Source: Oscillospiraceae bacterium
GTDB lineage: Bacteria > Bacillota > Clostridia > Oscillospirales > Ruminococcaceae
Direction: 5' to 3'
Assembly (NCBI GenBank): GCA_017427265.1
Contig: JAFRTG010000025.1
Span: forward strand, 1-36,078
DNA length: 36,078 nt
Shown: piece by piece, positions 7,715 to 14,696 of the stretch
Layout: the number at the start of each line of letters is the position of its first letter
Numbering within the stretch: position 1 is the stretch's first letter
Made by a program: the position numbers and the translations under genes
The notes under the pieces: generated by a model
What the model was told of the DNA's origin: nothing
The model's database searches: none
What the model saw: only the letters and a program-made list of their open reading frames with translations

Positions 7715-9666
7715 ATTACCGCTCCCTTCAGTGCCTTAACAGTACTGCGTTTTTCCCATGCACAGGTAGAAAACAACGTAATGCCCCAGTCAAATACCAG
7801 AATCAGAATGATTCCGGCAAGCATGTAGCCCCAAATGCCTGAGAACAAGGAAACGCCCAGACAAATGCACAGCATTCCGTTGATGATGATCGTAATCAGA
7901 TTCAGCAGGAAAAGCAGCTTGAATTTTGCAATGACGCTGTAGCCGAGGGTTGTCTTGACTGCGATCTCTGTCGCATTCGCCGTGCAGATAAACCGGACAA
8001 CCGTCCATGTCACAACAATGTTCAGGATGAGAAGTGCCATGAGCACTGCAACTGCCATCAGGGCTGTTCTCTTATAGCCCGCCAGCAGTCTCTCATAATT
8101 CGAGAGCGCATTTGTTTTGTTGCTGATTCTCTTGGAGAGATCATAATCCGCAACAAATTCGTCCCATTCAGCATCCGATAACCGAACGTGTGCTGACTGC
8201 AGAATATACATGCCGTTATAAAAATTCGTTATTCCTGCGTTGTTCAAAATAATCAGCGGATTTCTATAGTAACTTCCGGTTATACTACTGGAATCAGTCA
8301 TGCCGATCACGGTAACATCTTTTTCATATGTAATGACCTCATATTCGATATCATCCGAAAGATACATGTCAGCAAGGAACTCCAGATCCTGAGCGCCTTC
8401 CTCCTGCAGCGATTCCGGAACAATAAAACATAGCTTGCCGTTTGTATTTTGCGAACCGAGCTCCGGACATTTCTCTTTCAGGTAATCCTCAGAGCCGGAA
8501 TTAAACATCAGGCAGGGCTTCTCCGTAAAGACTCCGTCGTCCAGATATACATTCAGAAAAACGTCGCCGTTTTTTTCCTTCTCTGCGAAGAAAGATTCCA
8601 TTGCGCGCTCTGTCGATTCAATTGTTTCGTCGGCAGCGTCGGCTGAAATATAGGAATATTCCCGCAGATCTGTAAAGAAACCCTCCTCGCTTTTATATAT
8701 GACATACTCAGATATCATGGAAATAAAAGCCGTCATACTGAACACGATGACAGCAGATATGACAACGCGGAAGACATATCCGACCGCAATCGTAAACGAC
8801 CCGATCGGCGCTCTACTCAGATTTCTTTTATAATTGGTATTGTTCAGCGACAGGAACACACATGTGTCCAGCACACATAGGATTATAATAGCACAGATCG
8901 GAATTACATTGTAAAATCCGGAATGAATTCTGAATTGCTGCCGGATAAAGTGATATGCCGCCAGATATGCTGCGATAAAAAATCCGATATCGCACAAGAT
9001 GTTCTTCACTATCACAGAATAAGGAGAGGAACCCAGAATAACCCTCAGCGAGGTTTCTTTCTTGATTACGGATACCTCAAAAATGCTAATCAGTATAAAG
9101 AACAGCAACCCCACCATCCATATGGCAAGGATGTTTCTTCCGGCATGCAGATATGTGTAACCTTCGTTCGGAAAATTGCCGCTGTATTTGTCTATCAGTG
9201 CGGATTTGAAGTTTCTCGCATCCGCCATATTTCCAATGAAATAAAAACTGTCGATCCCGTTCATATCCGGGATGCTGCTGAAATTGTCGAACCGAAGTAC
9301 GGTATCGCCGGTCAGAATGCTGTGATATTCTCCCTCGGATAAGCTGCTGTTTTCCTCCAGCGTTTTGCGCACGCCTTCCGTGCCATAGACCGTTATCTCC
9401 GTTTGATAAGATGATTTCAGTTCTCTGACGACTGTAAAGATTTTGAGGTTATTCAGTGCCGCTTCCCGTTCCAGATCTGCTGTCATTTCTGCCGATGAAA
9501 CGTCAGGCGGCAAGTACATTGTCGTCCGGATATATTCTGTTTCAAAACTGTCCATATTCAGCAGATACATCTCACAGGTAAAGACCATGACAACTGCAAG
9601 AAACAGGACGTAGATAATGTATTTTAACGTTTTCAAGCGCATCACCCGGATTAAATATTTTAGCAA
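7711..9666 (-). CDS. DUF1430-like bacteriocin-associated integral membrane protein
   Basis: A 651-residue multi-spanning protein: an N-terminal helix (about 12-32), an external domain, a bundle of helices (about 180-330), a second external domain (about 335-535) and three C-terminal helices (about 545-640). That FtsX/MacB-like layout matches the membrane proteins that accompany lactococcin 972 bacteriocins and are annotated as putative immunity or export permeases. The ATPase follows with an ATGA overlap. The start is uncertain: the frame opens with TTG at 9666, just past the intergenic hairpin and without a ribosome site; ATG at 9642 (MRLKTLKY) is the alternative. Family call is from architecture plus context. 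Confidence 0.8.
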   Translation of the reverse strand: MLKYLIRVMRLKTLKYIIYVLFLAVVMVFTCEMYLLNMDSFETEYIRTTMYLPPDVSSAEMTADLEREAALNNLKIFTVVRELKSSYQTEITVYGTEGVRKTLEENSSLSEGEYHSILTGDTVLRFDNFSSIPDMNGIDSFYFIGNMADARNFKSALIDKYSGNFPNEGYTYLHAGRNILAIWMVGLLFFILISIFEVSVIKKETSLRVILGSSPYSVIVKNILCDIGFFIAAYLAAYHFIRQQFRIHSGFYNVIPICAIIILCVLDTCVFLSLNNTNYKRNLSRAPIGSFTIAVGYVFRVVISAVIVFSMTAFISMISEYVIYKSEEGFFTDLREYSYISADAADETIESTERAMESFFAEKEKNGDVFLNVYLDDGVFTEKPCLMFNSGSEDYLKEKCPELGSQNTNGKLCFIVPESLQEEGAQDLEFLADMYLSDDIEYEVITYEKDVTVIGMTDSSSITGSYYRNPLIILNNAGITNFYNGMYILQSAHVRLSDAEWDEFVADYDLSKRISNKTNALSNYERLLAGYKRTALMAVAVLMALLILNIVVTWTVVRFICTANATEIAVKTTLGYSVIAKFKLLFLLNLITIIINGMLCICLGVSLFSGIWGYMLAGIILILVFDWGITLFSTCAWEKRSTVKALKGAVI

Positions 9667-9670
9667 ATGA

Positions 9671-9704
9671 AAAGGGGAACCCAGGCCATTCTGAGTTCCC
9701 CTTT
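9671..9704 (-). terminator. Intercistronic hairpin between bacteriocin and transporter
   Basis: AAAGGGGAACcCAG (9671-9684) pairs with CTGaGTTCCCCTTT (9691-9704), one mismatch, ending in CCTTTT on the minus strand. It lies 8 bases after the bacteriocin stop and 5 bases before the first possible start of the membrane protein. It probably works as a leaky terminator or RNA stabiliser, giving much bacteriocin mRNA and less transporter mRNA. Confidence 0.7.
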
Positions 9705-9711
9705 GTTCATT

Positions 9712-10083
9712 TTAATAGTACATATAATAGCTTACAGAGGTGCCCCTGTGTGTGACATCAACTCTCGAAAGCTTACCGCCGGCCTTAGCGGATCCGGTGT
9801 GCCAGCCCTTGGCGTTCTTCAGTGATGCGTAGTGTGATTTTGTGTCGTGACTTGCCCAAGCATAGTCTTCATCAATTGCAAAGGTGTTAAAACCGTAGGT
9901 CAGAACGCCCAGGCCGTCATCAGCTTCTTTGTAGCGTTCCCAATCATCGCTGAACGAGCTTGCACTGGCAGAAACGCTGTCTGCTGCAGATGCACAAATC
10001 GTTGCCGGGACCATCAGAGAGCAGGCCATCACGATGCTTACTGCGGCTTTTGCCGCGCGACTGAAATGCATGCGCTTTTTCAT
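9712..10083 (-). CDS. Lactococcin 972-family bacteriocin precursor
   Basis: A 123-residue secreted peptide. Residues 1 to about 34 form a Sec signal peptide (MKKRMHFSRAAK, hydrophobic core, ASAA cleavage). The mature ~89 residues show the family pattern: a YG near the start of the conserved part (LTYGFNTF), aromatic/Ser/His stretch (SHYASLKN), KGWHTGSAKAGGKLS, and an aromatic C-terminus (SYYMYY). Lactococcin 972 blocks septum formation through lipid II in susceptible cells; the target here is unknown. ATG at 10083 is fixed by AGGAGA 8 bases upstream. The immediate DUF1430-like and ABC genes support the call. No cysteines are seen in the mature part. Confidence 0.85.
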   Translation of the reverse strand: MKKRMHFSRAAKAAVSIVMACSLMVPATICASAADSVSASASSFSDDWERYKEADDGLGVLTYGFNTFAIDEDYAWASHDTKSHYASLKNAKGWHTGSAKAGGKLSRVDVTHRGTSVSYYMYY

Positions 10084-10103
10084 TTTTTCTTCTCCTTTGA
10101 CAG

Positions 10104-10170
10104 TGGTGTGTTTGGTGTGTTGTGAGTTTGTTGCGTGTGTTGAGTTTGTTGAGTGTGTCGTAATAGTTGA
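10104..10170 (-). repeat. C/A-rich repeated leader of the bacteriocin mRNA
   Basis: On the minus strand the leader is almost free of G and built of repeated CAACAAACTCA and ACACAC units; CAACAAACTCA occurs twice. It runs between the promoter region and the Shine-Dalgarno site. A/C-rich leaders stay unfolded and can enhance ribosome loading; a slipped-strand origin is plausible. Confidence 0.55.
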
Positions 10171-10187
10171 GTCGGTTGAAAAAATAC

Positions 10188-10236
10188 CCTGATCAGGAGT
10201 GATTATCATTATACTACATGATCTCGTAAAATTCAA
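10188..10236 (-). promoter_or_regulatory. Bacteriocin promoter with possible operator
   Basis: Minus strand: TTGAAT (10236-10231), 17-base spacer, perfect TATAAT (10213-10208). Just downstream, around the expected transcription start, is the perfect palindrome CCTGATCAGG (10188-10197), a possible repressor site. Confidence 0.65.
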
Positions 10237-10439
10237 TGAAAAAAACAATAATTTACAAAAAATTCATAATTACATGTTATACTAAACAATATGTAAAAAA
10301 CAGGCCGGAGGCGCCGGTCAGCGAAAATCGCGTAATATTAAGATAAAAACATATTATAGGCATTCTGTCCTGTGCTTTATGATACCGGCAGTTATATTGA
10401 TGCAAATGACTGTTTTCGGTCATTGCCGCAATTTTAGCA

Positions 10440-10575
10440 GAGAAACAGAATCGGATGATTGAGCGGAACGGTTCCAAAAGCTCCTGATGCCTGCCCTTTT
10501 CGCTTATTCTGCCATGTTCCATCATATAGATCGTATCGGCATTAACCGTCGTCTGTCAGGCGATGTTTGTTATAT
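10440..10575 (-). pseudogene. Remnant of an ABC exporter nucleotide-binding domain
   Basis: Minus-strand frames encode the very end of an ABC exporter ATPase: HRLT (H-loop, 10565-10554), then, after a frameshift, TVNADTIYMMEHGRIS and EKGRHQELLE. This matches the typical H-loop to C-terminus segment of MsbA/LmrA-type exporters. Nothing of the Walker motifs or the membrane domain remains, and a stop lies between the two frames. An 82-codon frame to 10277 continues past the homologous part but is not conserved sequence. It sits directly upstream of the bacteriocin promoter, so an exporter may once have been part of this locus. Confidence 0.65.
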
Positions 10576-10714
10576 CCGGCTATGCTTCAATTCTGTTTTC
10601 TTCGTATTTTCGTCGTTCCCATTATAACGTATTGAAAGAGATTTGTCAACAGACAAGCTGTGAAAATCAATTCGCATACTGACACAGAGCGCTTTCCAAA
10701 AATGACAGCACACA

Positions 10715-10743
10715 TTGCTTTTTCCGCGGCAATGATGTATAAT
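10715..10743 (+). promoter_or_regulatory. Promoter of the small zinc-ribbon gene
   Basis: TTGCTT (10715-10720), 17-base spacer, TATAAT (10738-10743). A second TATAAT at 10750-10755 could be used with a different -35. The leader to 10850 is about 100 bases. Confidence 0.55.
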
Positions 10744-10849
10744 GATACTATAATATTGCGAGGTGCAGTACGGGCAGAGCATTCATGTGTCCGCTTCCCG
10801 GCAGGATCTGCGCAGGAGCGTCCGCACTGACAAGAGGAGAAGAACCATA

Positions 10850-11095
10850 ATGGAGCTGATTAAGAAGCAAGTGCCTTATCAATTATCAAAAGATTGCGCA
10901 GCTGAATACGGAGACTTAAACAAGGCTGTTCCGGAAGAGCTTTATGATAACACCATACTGGATTGTGTTATCATACGCTGTCATCAGTGCCGTAAAATCA
11001 TCCCTGATGACAGCGAAATCTACGACCTCCGCTTGAATGAGAAAAATGGCTGCTGCATTTGCTCTGCGTGTGCAAAAAAGCTGTTTAACATTTAA
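10850..11095 (+). CDS. Small cytoplasmic protein with two CxxC pairs
   Basis: An 81-residue protein without signal peptide or membrane helix. Two knuckles, CHQC (around residue 45) and CICSAC (around residue 70), look like a treble-clef or rubredoxin-type zinc site. I do not recognise a family. Start ATG at 10850 follows AGAGGAGAAG at 10834-10843; an open frame reaches further upstream to 10763 but without a ribosome site. It stands alone, with its own promoter and the terminator at 11135. A zinc-dependent regulator or nucleic-acid-binding protein is possible. Confidence 0.7.
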   Translation: MELIKKQVPYQLSKDCAAEYGDLNKAVPEELYDNTILDCVIIRCHQCRKIIPDDSEIYDLRLNEKNGCCICSACAKKLFNI

Positions 11096-11134
11096 TCGCT
11101 CGCGGCGTTTCATGAAACGGGATTACTTACATAG

Positions 11135-11173
11135 AAAAAGCGCATTGCCCTGAACTGAGGACAATGCGCTTTT
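11135..11173 (+). terminator. Terminator, copy 1 of a repeated hairpin
   Basis: AGCGCATTGcCCT (11139-11151), loop GAACTG, AGGaCAATGCGCT (11158-11170) with flanking A and T runs. A near-identical hairpin (loop GAAACA) occurs at 12783-12814; together they bracket the regulator/hydrolase operon. Confidence 0.7.
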
Positions 11174-11185
11174 GTTATCCGCCCC

Positions 11186-11214
11186 TTGACTTTTGCATAA
11201 AATTATGCTATACT
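11186..11214 (+). promoter_or_regulatory. Promoter with operator-like dyad of the regulator/hydrolase operon
   Basis: TTGACT (11186-11191), 17-base spacer, TATACT (11209-11214). Inside the spacer lies GCATAA-aa-TTATGC (11195-11208), a 6-bp dyad exactly where a repressor would block RNA polymerase. The first gene encodes a winged-helix regulator, so autorepression is likely. Confidence 0.7.
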
Positions 11215-11245
11215 AGTCTCAATAAATGATATTAGTGGAGGGGCT

Positions 11246-11770
11246 ATGGAAAAGCTAATCAAAATTCTGACAGATCCCATATCCAACAGGATCATCCAAC
11301 TGATACGAAAGAACCGGAAAATGACCGTTTCAGAAATACTGGCTGCAACGCCGGATATTCCCAGAGCTACCATATACCGCAGAATCGAGAAAATGGCAGC
11401 AGCAGAAGTGATTGAGGTTGCCGAAACGCACAAGGTTCGCGGACAGACGGAAAACACATACGCGATCAAGAATATCTATATTCCTTCGGACAGCGGCACC
11501 GACGAAATGAAGATCATGACGGCAGCCTTTCTCCGTATGTTCAGCCTTTGCAGCGAATACTTCAAACGGGAGGATGCGGATGTTGAGCGGGACAAGCTCT
11601 TTATTCTGAATTATGCGATTGCGCTTTCTGACCGTGATTTTTCTGAAATGGTCAAAGAACTGTATGCTGTCGTGGATAAATACCAGAATCAACCTGTATC
11701 GGAAGACACGAAAACCCGAAATCTGTACCTGATGTCGCTGCCGAACGGAGGTGAACCTGATGAGCCGTAA
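11246..11770 (+). CDS. Winged-helix (ArsR/HTH_20-like) transcriptional regulator
   Basis: A 174-residue regulator. Residues about 8-75 form a winged helix: ISNRIIQLIRKNRKMTVSE, recognition helix PRATIYRRIEKM and a wing around RGQTENTYAI. The rest is a helical sensor or dimer domain, a common layout in regulators of multidrug or hydrolase genes. ATG at 11246 follows GGAGGGG. It overlaps the hydrolase gene by 11 bases and sits behind a promoter with an inverted repeat. It most likely senses a small molecule that the hydrolase acts upon, or represses the operon until needed. Ligand unknown. Confidence 0.8.
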   Translation: MEKLIKILTDPISNRIIQLIRKNRKMTVSEILAATPDIPRATIYRRIEKMAAAEVIEVAETHKVRGQTENTYAIKNIYIPSDSGTDEMKIMTAAFLRMFSLCSEYFKREDADVERDKLFILNYAIALSDRDFSEMVKELYAVVDKYQNQPVSEDTKTRNLYLMSLPNGGEPDEP

Positions 11771-12755
11771 AAACGAGATATTGCACTGTTATTCTGAGAA
11801 AGGAATCTGCCTGTATGACACGGTTGAGATTAACGGCATCCGGCAGTATATTCAGATCAGGGGTGCAGACAGAAACGCACCGCTGATGCTGTTTCTGCAC
11901 GGAGGTCCGGGCGGTTCCGTGGCAGGACTGTGCCATGTATTGCAGGCGGAATGGGAACAGCATTTCACGGTTGTCAACTGGGATCAGCGGAACACCTGCA
12001 AGACCTATCTTGCCAACAAAGGCAATGCCACTGCCATTGCGCAGACCGGCAGCATTTCCGATTACATGGCGGATATTGATGCGGTGATCGGGTATCTTCA
12101 TACGGTTTATAATTTTGAAAAGATCATCCTTGCAGGTTTTTCGTGGGGCAGTCTGATCGGTGCAGCGTATGCCAACACACACGGTGATCAGGTGTCCCAC
12201 TATATCGGCATCGGACAGCATGTTCACTATACTGACGGACTGCGGTATTCGTGCGAATGGCTGAAAGAGGCGGCAAAGGACTCTGCAGCGGACAAAGCAA
12301 AGATTCAGAGCTTTCTGGAAAGCATCCCGCAGCCGCCTGAAATGAATACAGCGTTTATGAAATCTCTGCGGAGCTTTTCTATGCTGGGAGCAAAGTACAT
12401 TGCCAAGGACGGCAAAGCATTTCCGCTGAAAGCGCTGCTGACATCACCATTTCTGAATCTGTCAGAGAAACTGTCCATGCTGCGCGGAGATCCGAATCTG
12501 CTCACAGAAACCTATCATACTCTGATGACACACGATTTCAGGGAAAACCTGCATTTTGATATGCCACTGCTGTTCATCAGCGGTGACGAAGATTTCATCT
12601 GCCCGAACCAGCTTCTGGTGCAATGCTTTGATGAAATTGAAGCACCTGTGAAAAAGAATGTTGTGATCCCGAAAGCTACGCATCTCTGCTTTCTCGATCA
12701 GCCGGAGGCATTTCGAAAGGAGGTTGTCCGGTTTTACAGCAATCCCCTACATTAA
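11760..12755 (+). CDS. Alpha/beta hydrolase, proline iminopeptidase-like
   Basis: A 331-residue alpha/beta-hydrolase with oxyanion motif HGGPGG (47-52), nucleophile elbow GFSWGS (Ser128), an acid in GDEDFICP (Asp278) and catalytic His308 (ATHLCF). HGGPG is typical of the proline iminopeptidase/tricorn-interacting (S33) group. There is no signal peptide, so it acts in the cytoplasm on a peptide or ester. ATG at 11760 is chosen because GGAGGTGA at 11747-11754 is correctly spaced; a GTG at 11751 overlaps that ribosome site. Translation is coupled to the regulator, whose frame runs to 11770. The natural substrate cannot be deduced. Confidence 0.85.
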   Translation: MSRKNEILHCYSEKGICLYDTVEINGIRQYIQIRGADRNAPLMLFLHGGPGGSVAGLCHVLQAEWEQHFTVVNWDQRNTCKTYLANKGNATAIAQTGSISDYMADIDAVIGYLHTVYNFEKIILAGFSWGSLIGAAYANTHGDQVSHYIGIGQHVHYTDGLRYSCEWLKEAAKDSAADKAKIQSFLESIPQPPEMNTAFMKSLRSFSMLGAKYIAKDGKAFPLKALLTSPFLNLSEKLSMLRGDPNLLTETYHTLMTHDFRENLHFDMPLLFISGDEDFICPNQLLVQCFDEIEAPVKKNVVIPKATHLCFLDQPEAFRKEVVRFYSNPLH

Positions 12756-12782
12756 ACCAGTATACCCAATATATAAAAAAAC

Positions 12783-12814
12783 AGCGCATTGTCCTGAAAC
12801 AAGGACAATGCGCT
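12783..12814 (+). terminator. Hairpin, copy 2 of the repeated terminator
   Basis: A perfect 13-bp stem, AGCGCATTGTCCT (12783-12795) and AGGACAATGCGCT (12802-12814), loop GAAACA. It is the near twin of 11139-11170 and ends the regulator/hydrolase operon, though it lacks a T tail. Confidence 0.6.
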
Positions 12815-12819
12815 GAGCT

Positions 12820-12846
12820 GAATCCCCCGGCTTCGCCGGGGGATTC
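12820..12846 (-). terminator. Terminator of the serine recombinase gene
   Basis: A perfect 12-bp GC-rich stem, GAATCCCCCGGC at 12820-12831 and its complement at 12835-12846, TTC loop. The arm overlaps the recombinase stop codon. With 12783-12814 it separates two convergent transcripts and marks the left edge of the mobile element. Confidence 0.65.
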
Positions 12847-14413
12847 AGATTTTCCAGTGAATATGTATCTCCCGCTCGCCGTTCTCATCGGTCATGCCGA
12901 TCTCGACGCAGTCAATAAACTCGTCCGCAACTGTACGGTCCAGCGTATCAAAATGCGTGTACCGCTCGATCAGTGCCTTCTGTCCCGCCGCGTTTTCCAT
13001 GCGTTCGCGGGTTTCGGCAATCTGCTGCTGTATCTCGTCGATGCGCCGTGTGAGTGCCTGCTCCTCGCCTGCAAGACTCTGACGGAACAAAGTATAATCT
13101 GCATCAGAGATCATGCCGTCCAGTTTGTCTTTGTACATCTGCACAAGCCGTTTTTGCGCGGATGCCTGCTTTTCGCTGAGCTTCGCAGCGCTGCTTTCCA
13201 GTGCGCGAAGCTGCTCCTCATAGTGATTCGTGAATCGGATCTCATCTGCCTGACAATACTGCGAAATGATGTTGTTCAGCTCATCCAGGATGGTCTGTTC
13301 AAGCACCTTTCCGCTGATTGTGCGGACATTCGGGCAGTTCATGGCTCCGGTCTTGTACGTCGCACATTGCAGCCCGTAGTATTTGATTGTCTTGGTTTTA
13401 TTATAGTATACATTCCGTTTCATCGGTCTGCCGCAGACGGCACAGCGAACCTTGCCGGACAGCGGCGAAAGCTCCTGCATCCGGCTTCCGACGCGGGTAT
13501 TGCTGTTCAGGCGCGCCTGCGCTCGCGCCCATGTATCTGCATCGATGATTGCCGCGTGCGCGTTCGGGATGCGTACCCATTCTGCCGGATCGACCTTTTT
13601 GCGGCGCTTGTTCTTGTAGCTGATGTGATGCGATTTTCCCTGCACCAGCGTGCCGGTATACATCTCATTCGCAAGCATTCGGGCAATCGTTGACTGCGTC
13701 CACAGCCCGCGTGCGTTGCTGCTGTCAGCATTGCAGTTCGTATATCGCGAACCACTCTGCCGCTTGTATGCACTTGGGCTTGCGATGCCTTCGCTGTTCA
13801 GCTTCTGCACAATATGCCGGTAACCTTCGCCACTGGCATAGAGTTCAAAAATCAGTCGCACAACCGGTGCGGTTTCCGCATCAATGATAAGCCGGTGCTT
13901 GTCAGCAGGGTCAATTACGTAGCCGTAGGGCGCAAAGGAACCGATAAACTGCCCCTGTTCGCGTTTATAGGCCAGCGTGCGTCGGATTTTCGAACTGATA
14001 TCCCGAACATACATTTCGTTGTACGCGCTCGTGAATAGGCGCAGGGTTCCGTAACCCTCGTTGTCGGTATCTGCGTTGTCCGCAACGCCGATGAATCGGA
14101 TGCCCCATTCCAGAAATTTGTCGTTCAGATACTGCTCAATGACCACAGTATCACGCGAAAAGCGGCTCTGATCCTTGCAGAGGACAATGTCAATATTGCC
14201 CTGCTCGCAGTCACGGAGCAGCCGGTTGAATGCAGGCCGGTTGCGGTCAATGCCGCTGAACCCGTCGTCTGCGTAGATATCGAAAATCTCCCAGTTTCGC
14301 TCCAAACAGTATTCACGCAGCATAGCTTTCTGGTTCTGGATGCTCTGGCTCTCTACGTCGCCCTTATCCCTGTCCTCGATCGACAGGCGGCAATATATTC
14401 CGACTTTTGGCAC
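12845..14413 (-). CDS. Large serine recombinase (site-specific integrase)
   Basis: A 522-residue large serine recombinase. The resolvase-type catalytic domain (1 to about 145) has Ser11 in YCRLS, and Arg84/Arg87 in QSRFSRD. A recombinase domain (about 160-270, GSFAPYGYVID) is followed by a zinc ribbon (CAVCGRPM ... CATYKTGAMNCPN) and a long coiled coil (about 375-460) that controls synapsis. It excises and integrates the element. Start: a GTG at 14413 eight bases after GGAGG; a GTG at 14422 overlaps that ribosome site. The terminator hairpin overlaps its stop. Size and domain order are those of an intact enzyme. Confidence 0.92.
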   Translation of the reverse strand: MPKVGIYCRLSIEDRDKGDVESQSIQNQKAMLREYCLERNWEIFDIYADDGFSGIDRNRPAFNRLLRDCEQGNIDIVLCKDQSRFSRDTVVIEQYLNDKFLEWGIRFIGVADNADTDNEGYGTLRLFTSAYNEMYVRDISSKIRRTLAYKREQGQFIGSFAPYGYVIDPADKHRLIIDAETAPVVRLIFELYASGEGYRHIVQKLNSEGIASPSAYKRQSGSRYTNCNADSSNARGLWTQSTIARMLANEMYTGTLVQGKSHHISYKNKRRKKVDPAEWVRIPNAHAAIIDADTWARAQARLNSNTRVGSRMQELSPLSGKVRCAVCGRPMKRNVYYNKTKTIKYYGLQCATYKTGAMNCPNVRTISGKVLEQTILDELNNIISQYCQADEIRFTNHYEEQLRALESSAAKLSEKQASAQKRLVQMYKDKLDGMISDADYTLFRQSLAGEEQALTRRIDEIQQQIAETRERMENAAGQKALIERYTHFDTLDRTVADEFIDCVEIGMTDENGEREIHIHWKI

Positions 14414-14447
14414 TGACCGCACCTCCTTCCGTTTGAGCAGGCTGGGT

Positions 14448-14567
14448 TCAGCCTGCTTTCTTTGTCTTGGTGGTCATGATCTTTTCGATCTTTCTAGTCA
14501 CCGACTGCCGGAGCTGCTCCTTGCCCTTCGCGATAAAGCTGCTCCGGAGCCTGATCCGCTCCTTCAT
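14448..14567 (-). CDS. 39-residue basic peptide upstream of the recombinase
   Basis: ATG at 14567 follows a strong GGGAGGG and reads 39 codons to TGA at 14448, ending 34 bases before the recombinase start. The peptide is very basic, with a KERIRLRSSFIAKGK start and a TTKTKKAG end, and should be helical. Similar short basic frames often precede serine integrases in Clostridia and may be recombination-direction or leader peptides, but I do not recognise this one. The spacing makes it part of the recombinase transcript. Confidence 0.5.
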   Translation of the reverse strand: MKERIRLRSSFIAKGKEQLRQSVTRKIEKIMTTKTKKAG

Positions 14568-14662
14568 GTAAATCCCTCCCTCCCCCAAAATAGTATGTGG
14601 GCTCAAACAATCCTATGCTATGCACTTGACATTGCGCCAAATTTGCTGTATATTTTAGGTAA

Positions 14663-14690
14663 GGGGCGGCGCCCCGAAGGGCGCCTGCCC
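14663..14690 (-). terminator. GC-rich hairpin after the large ATPase gene
   Basis: GGGCgGCGCCC pairs with GGGCGCctGCCC across a CGAA loop (14664-14690), starting 7 bases past the ATPase stop on the minus strand. It has no long T tail, so it may terminate weakly or pause before the recombinase unit. Confidence 0.5.
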
Positions 14691-14696
14691 GTCAAA

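Noticed and set aside
12857-13693. 278-codon plus-strand frame opposite the recombinase
   Set aside because: The recombinase on the other strand has full catalytic and zinc motifs; this is an antisense shadow.
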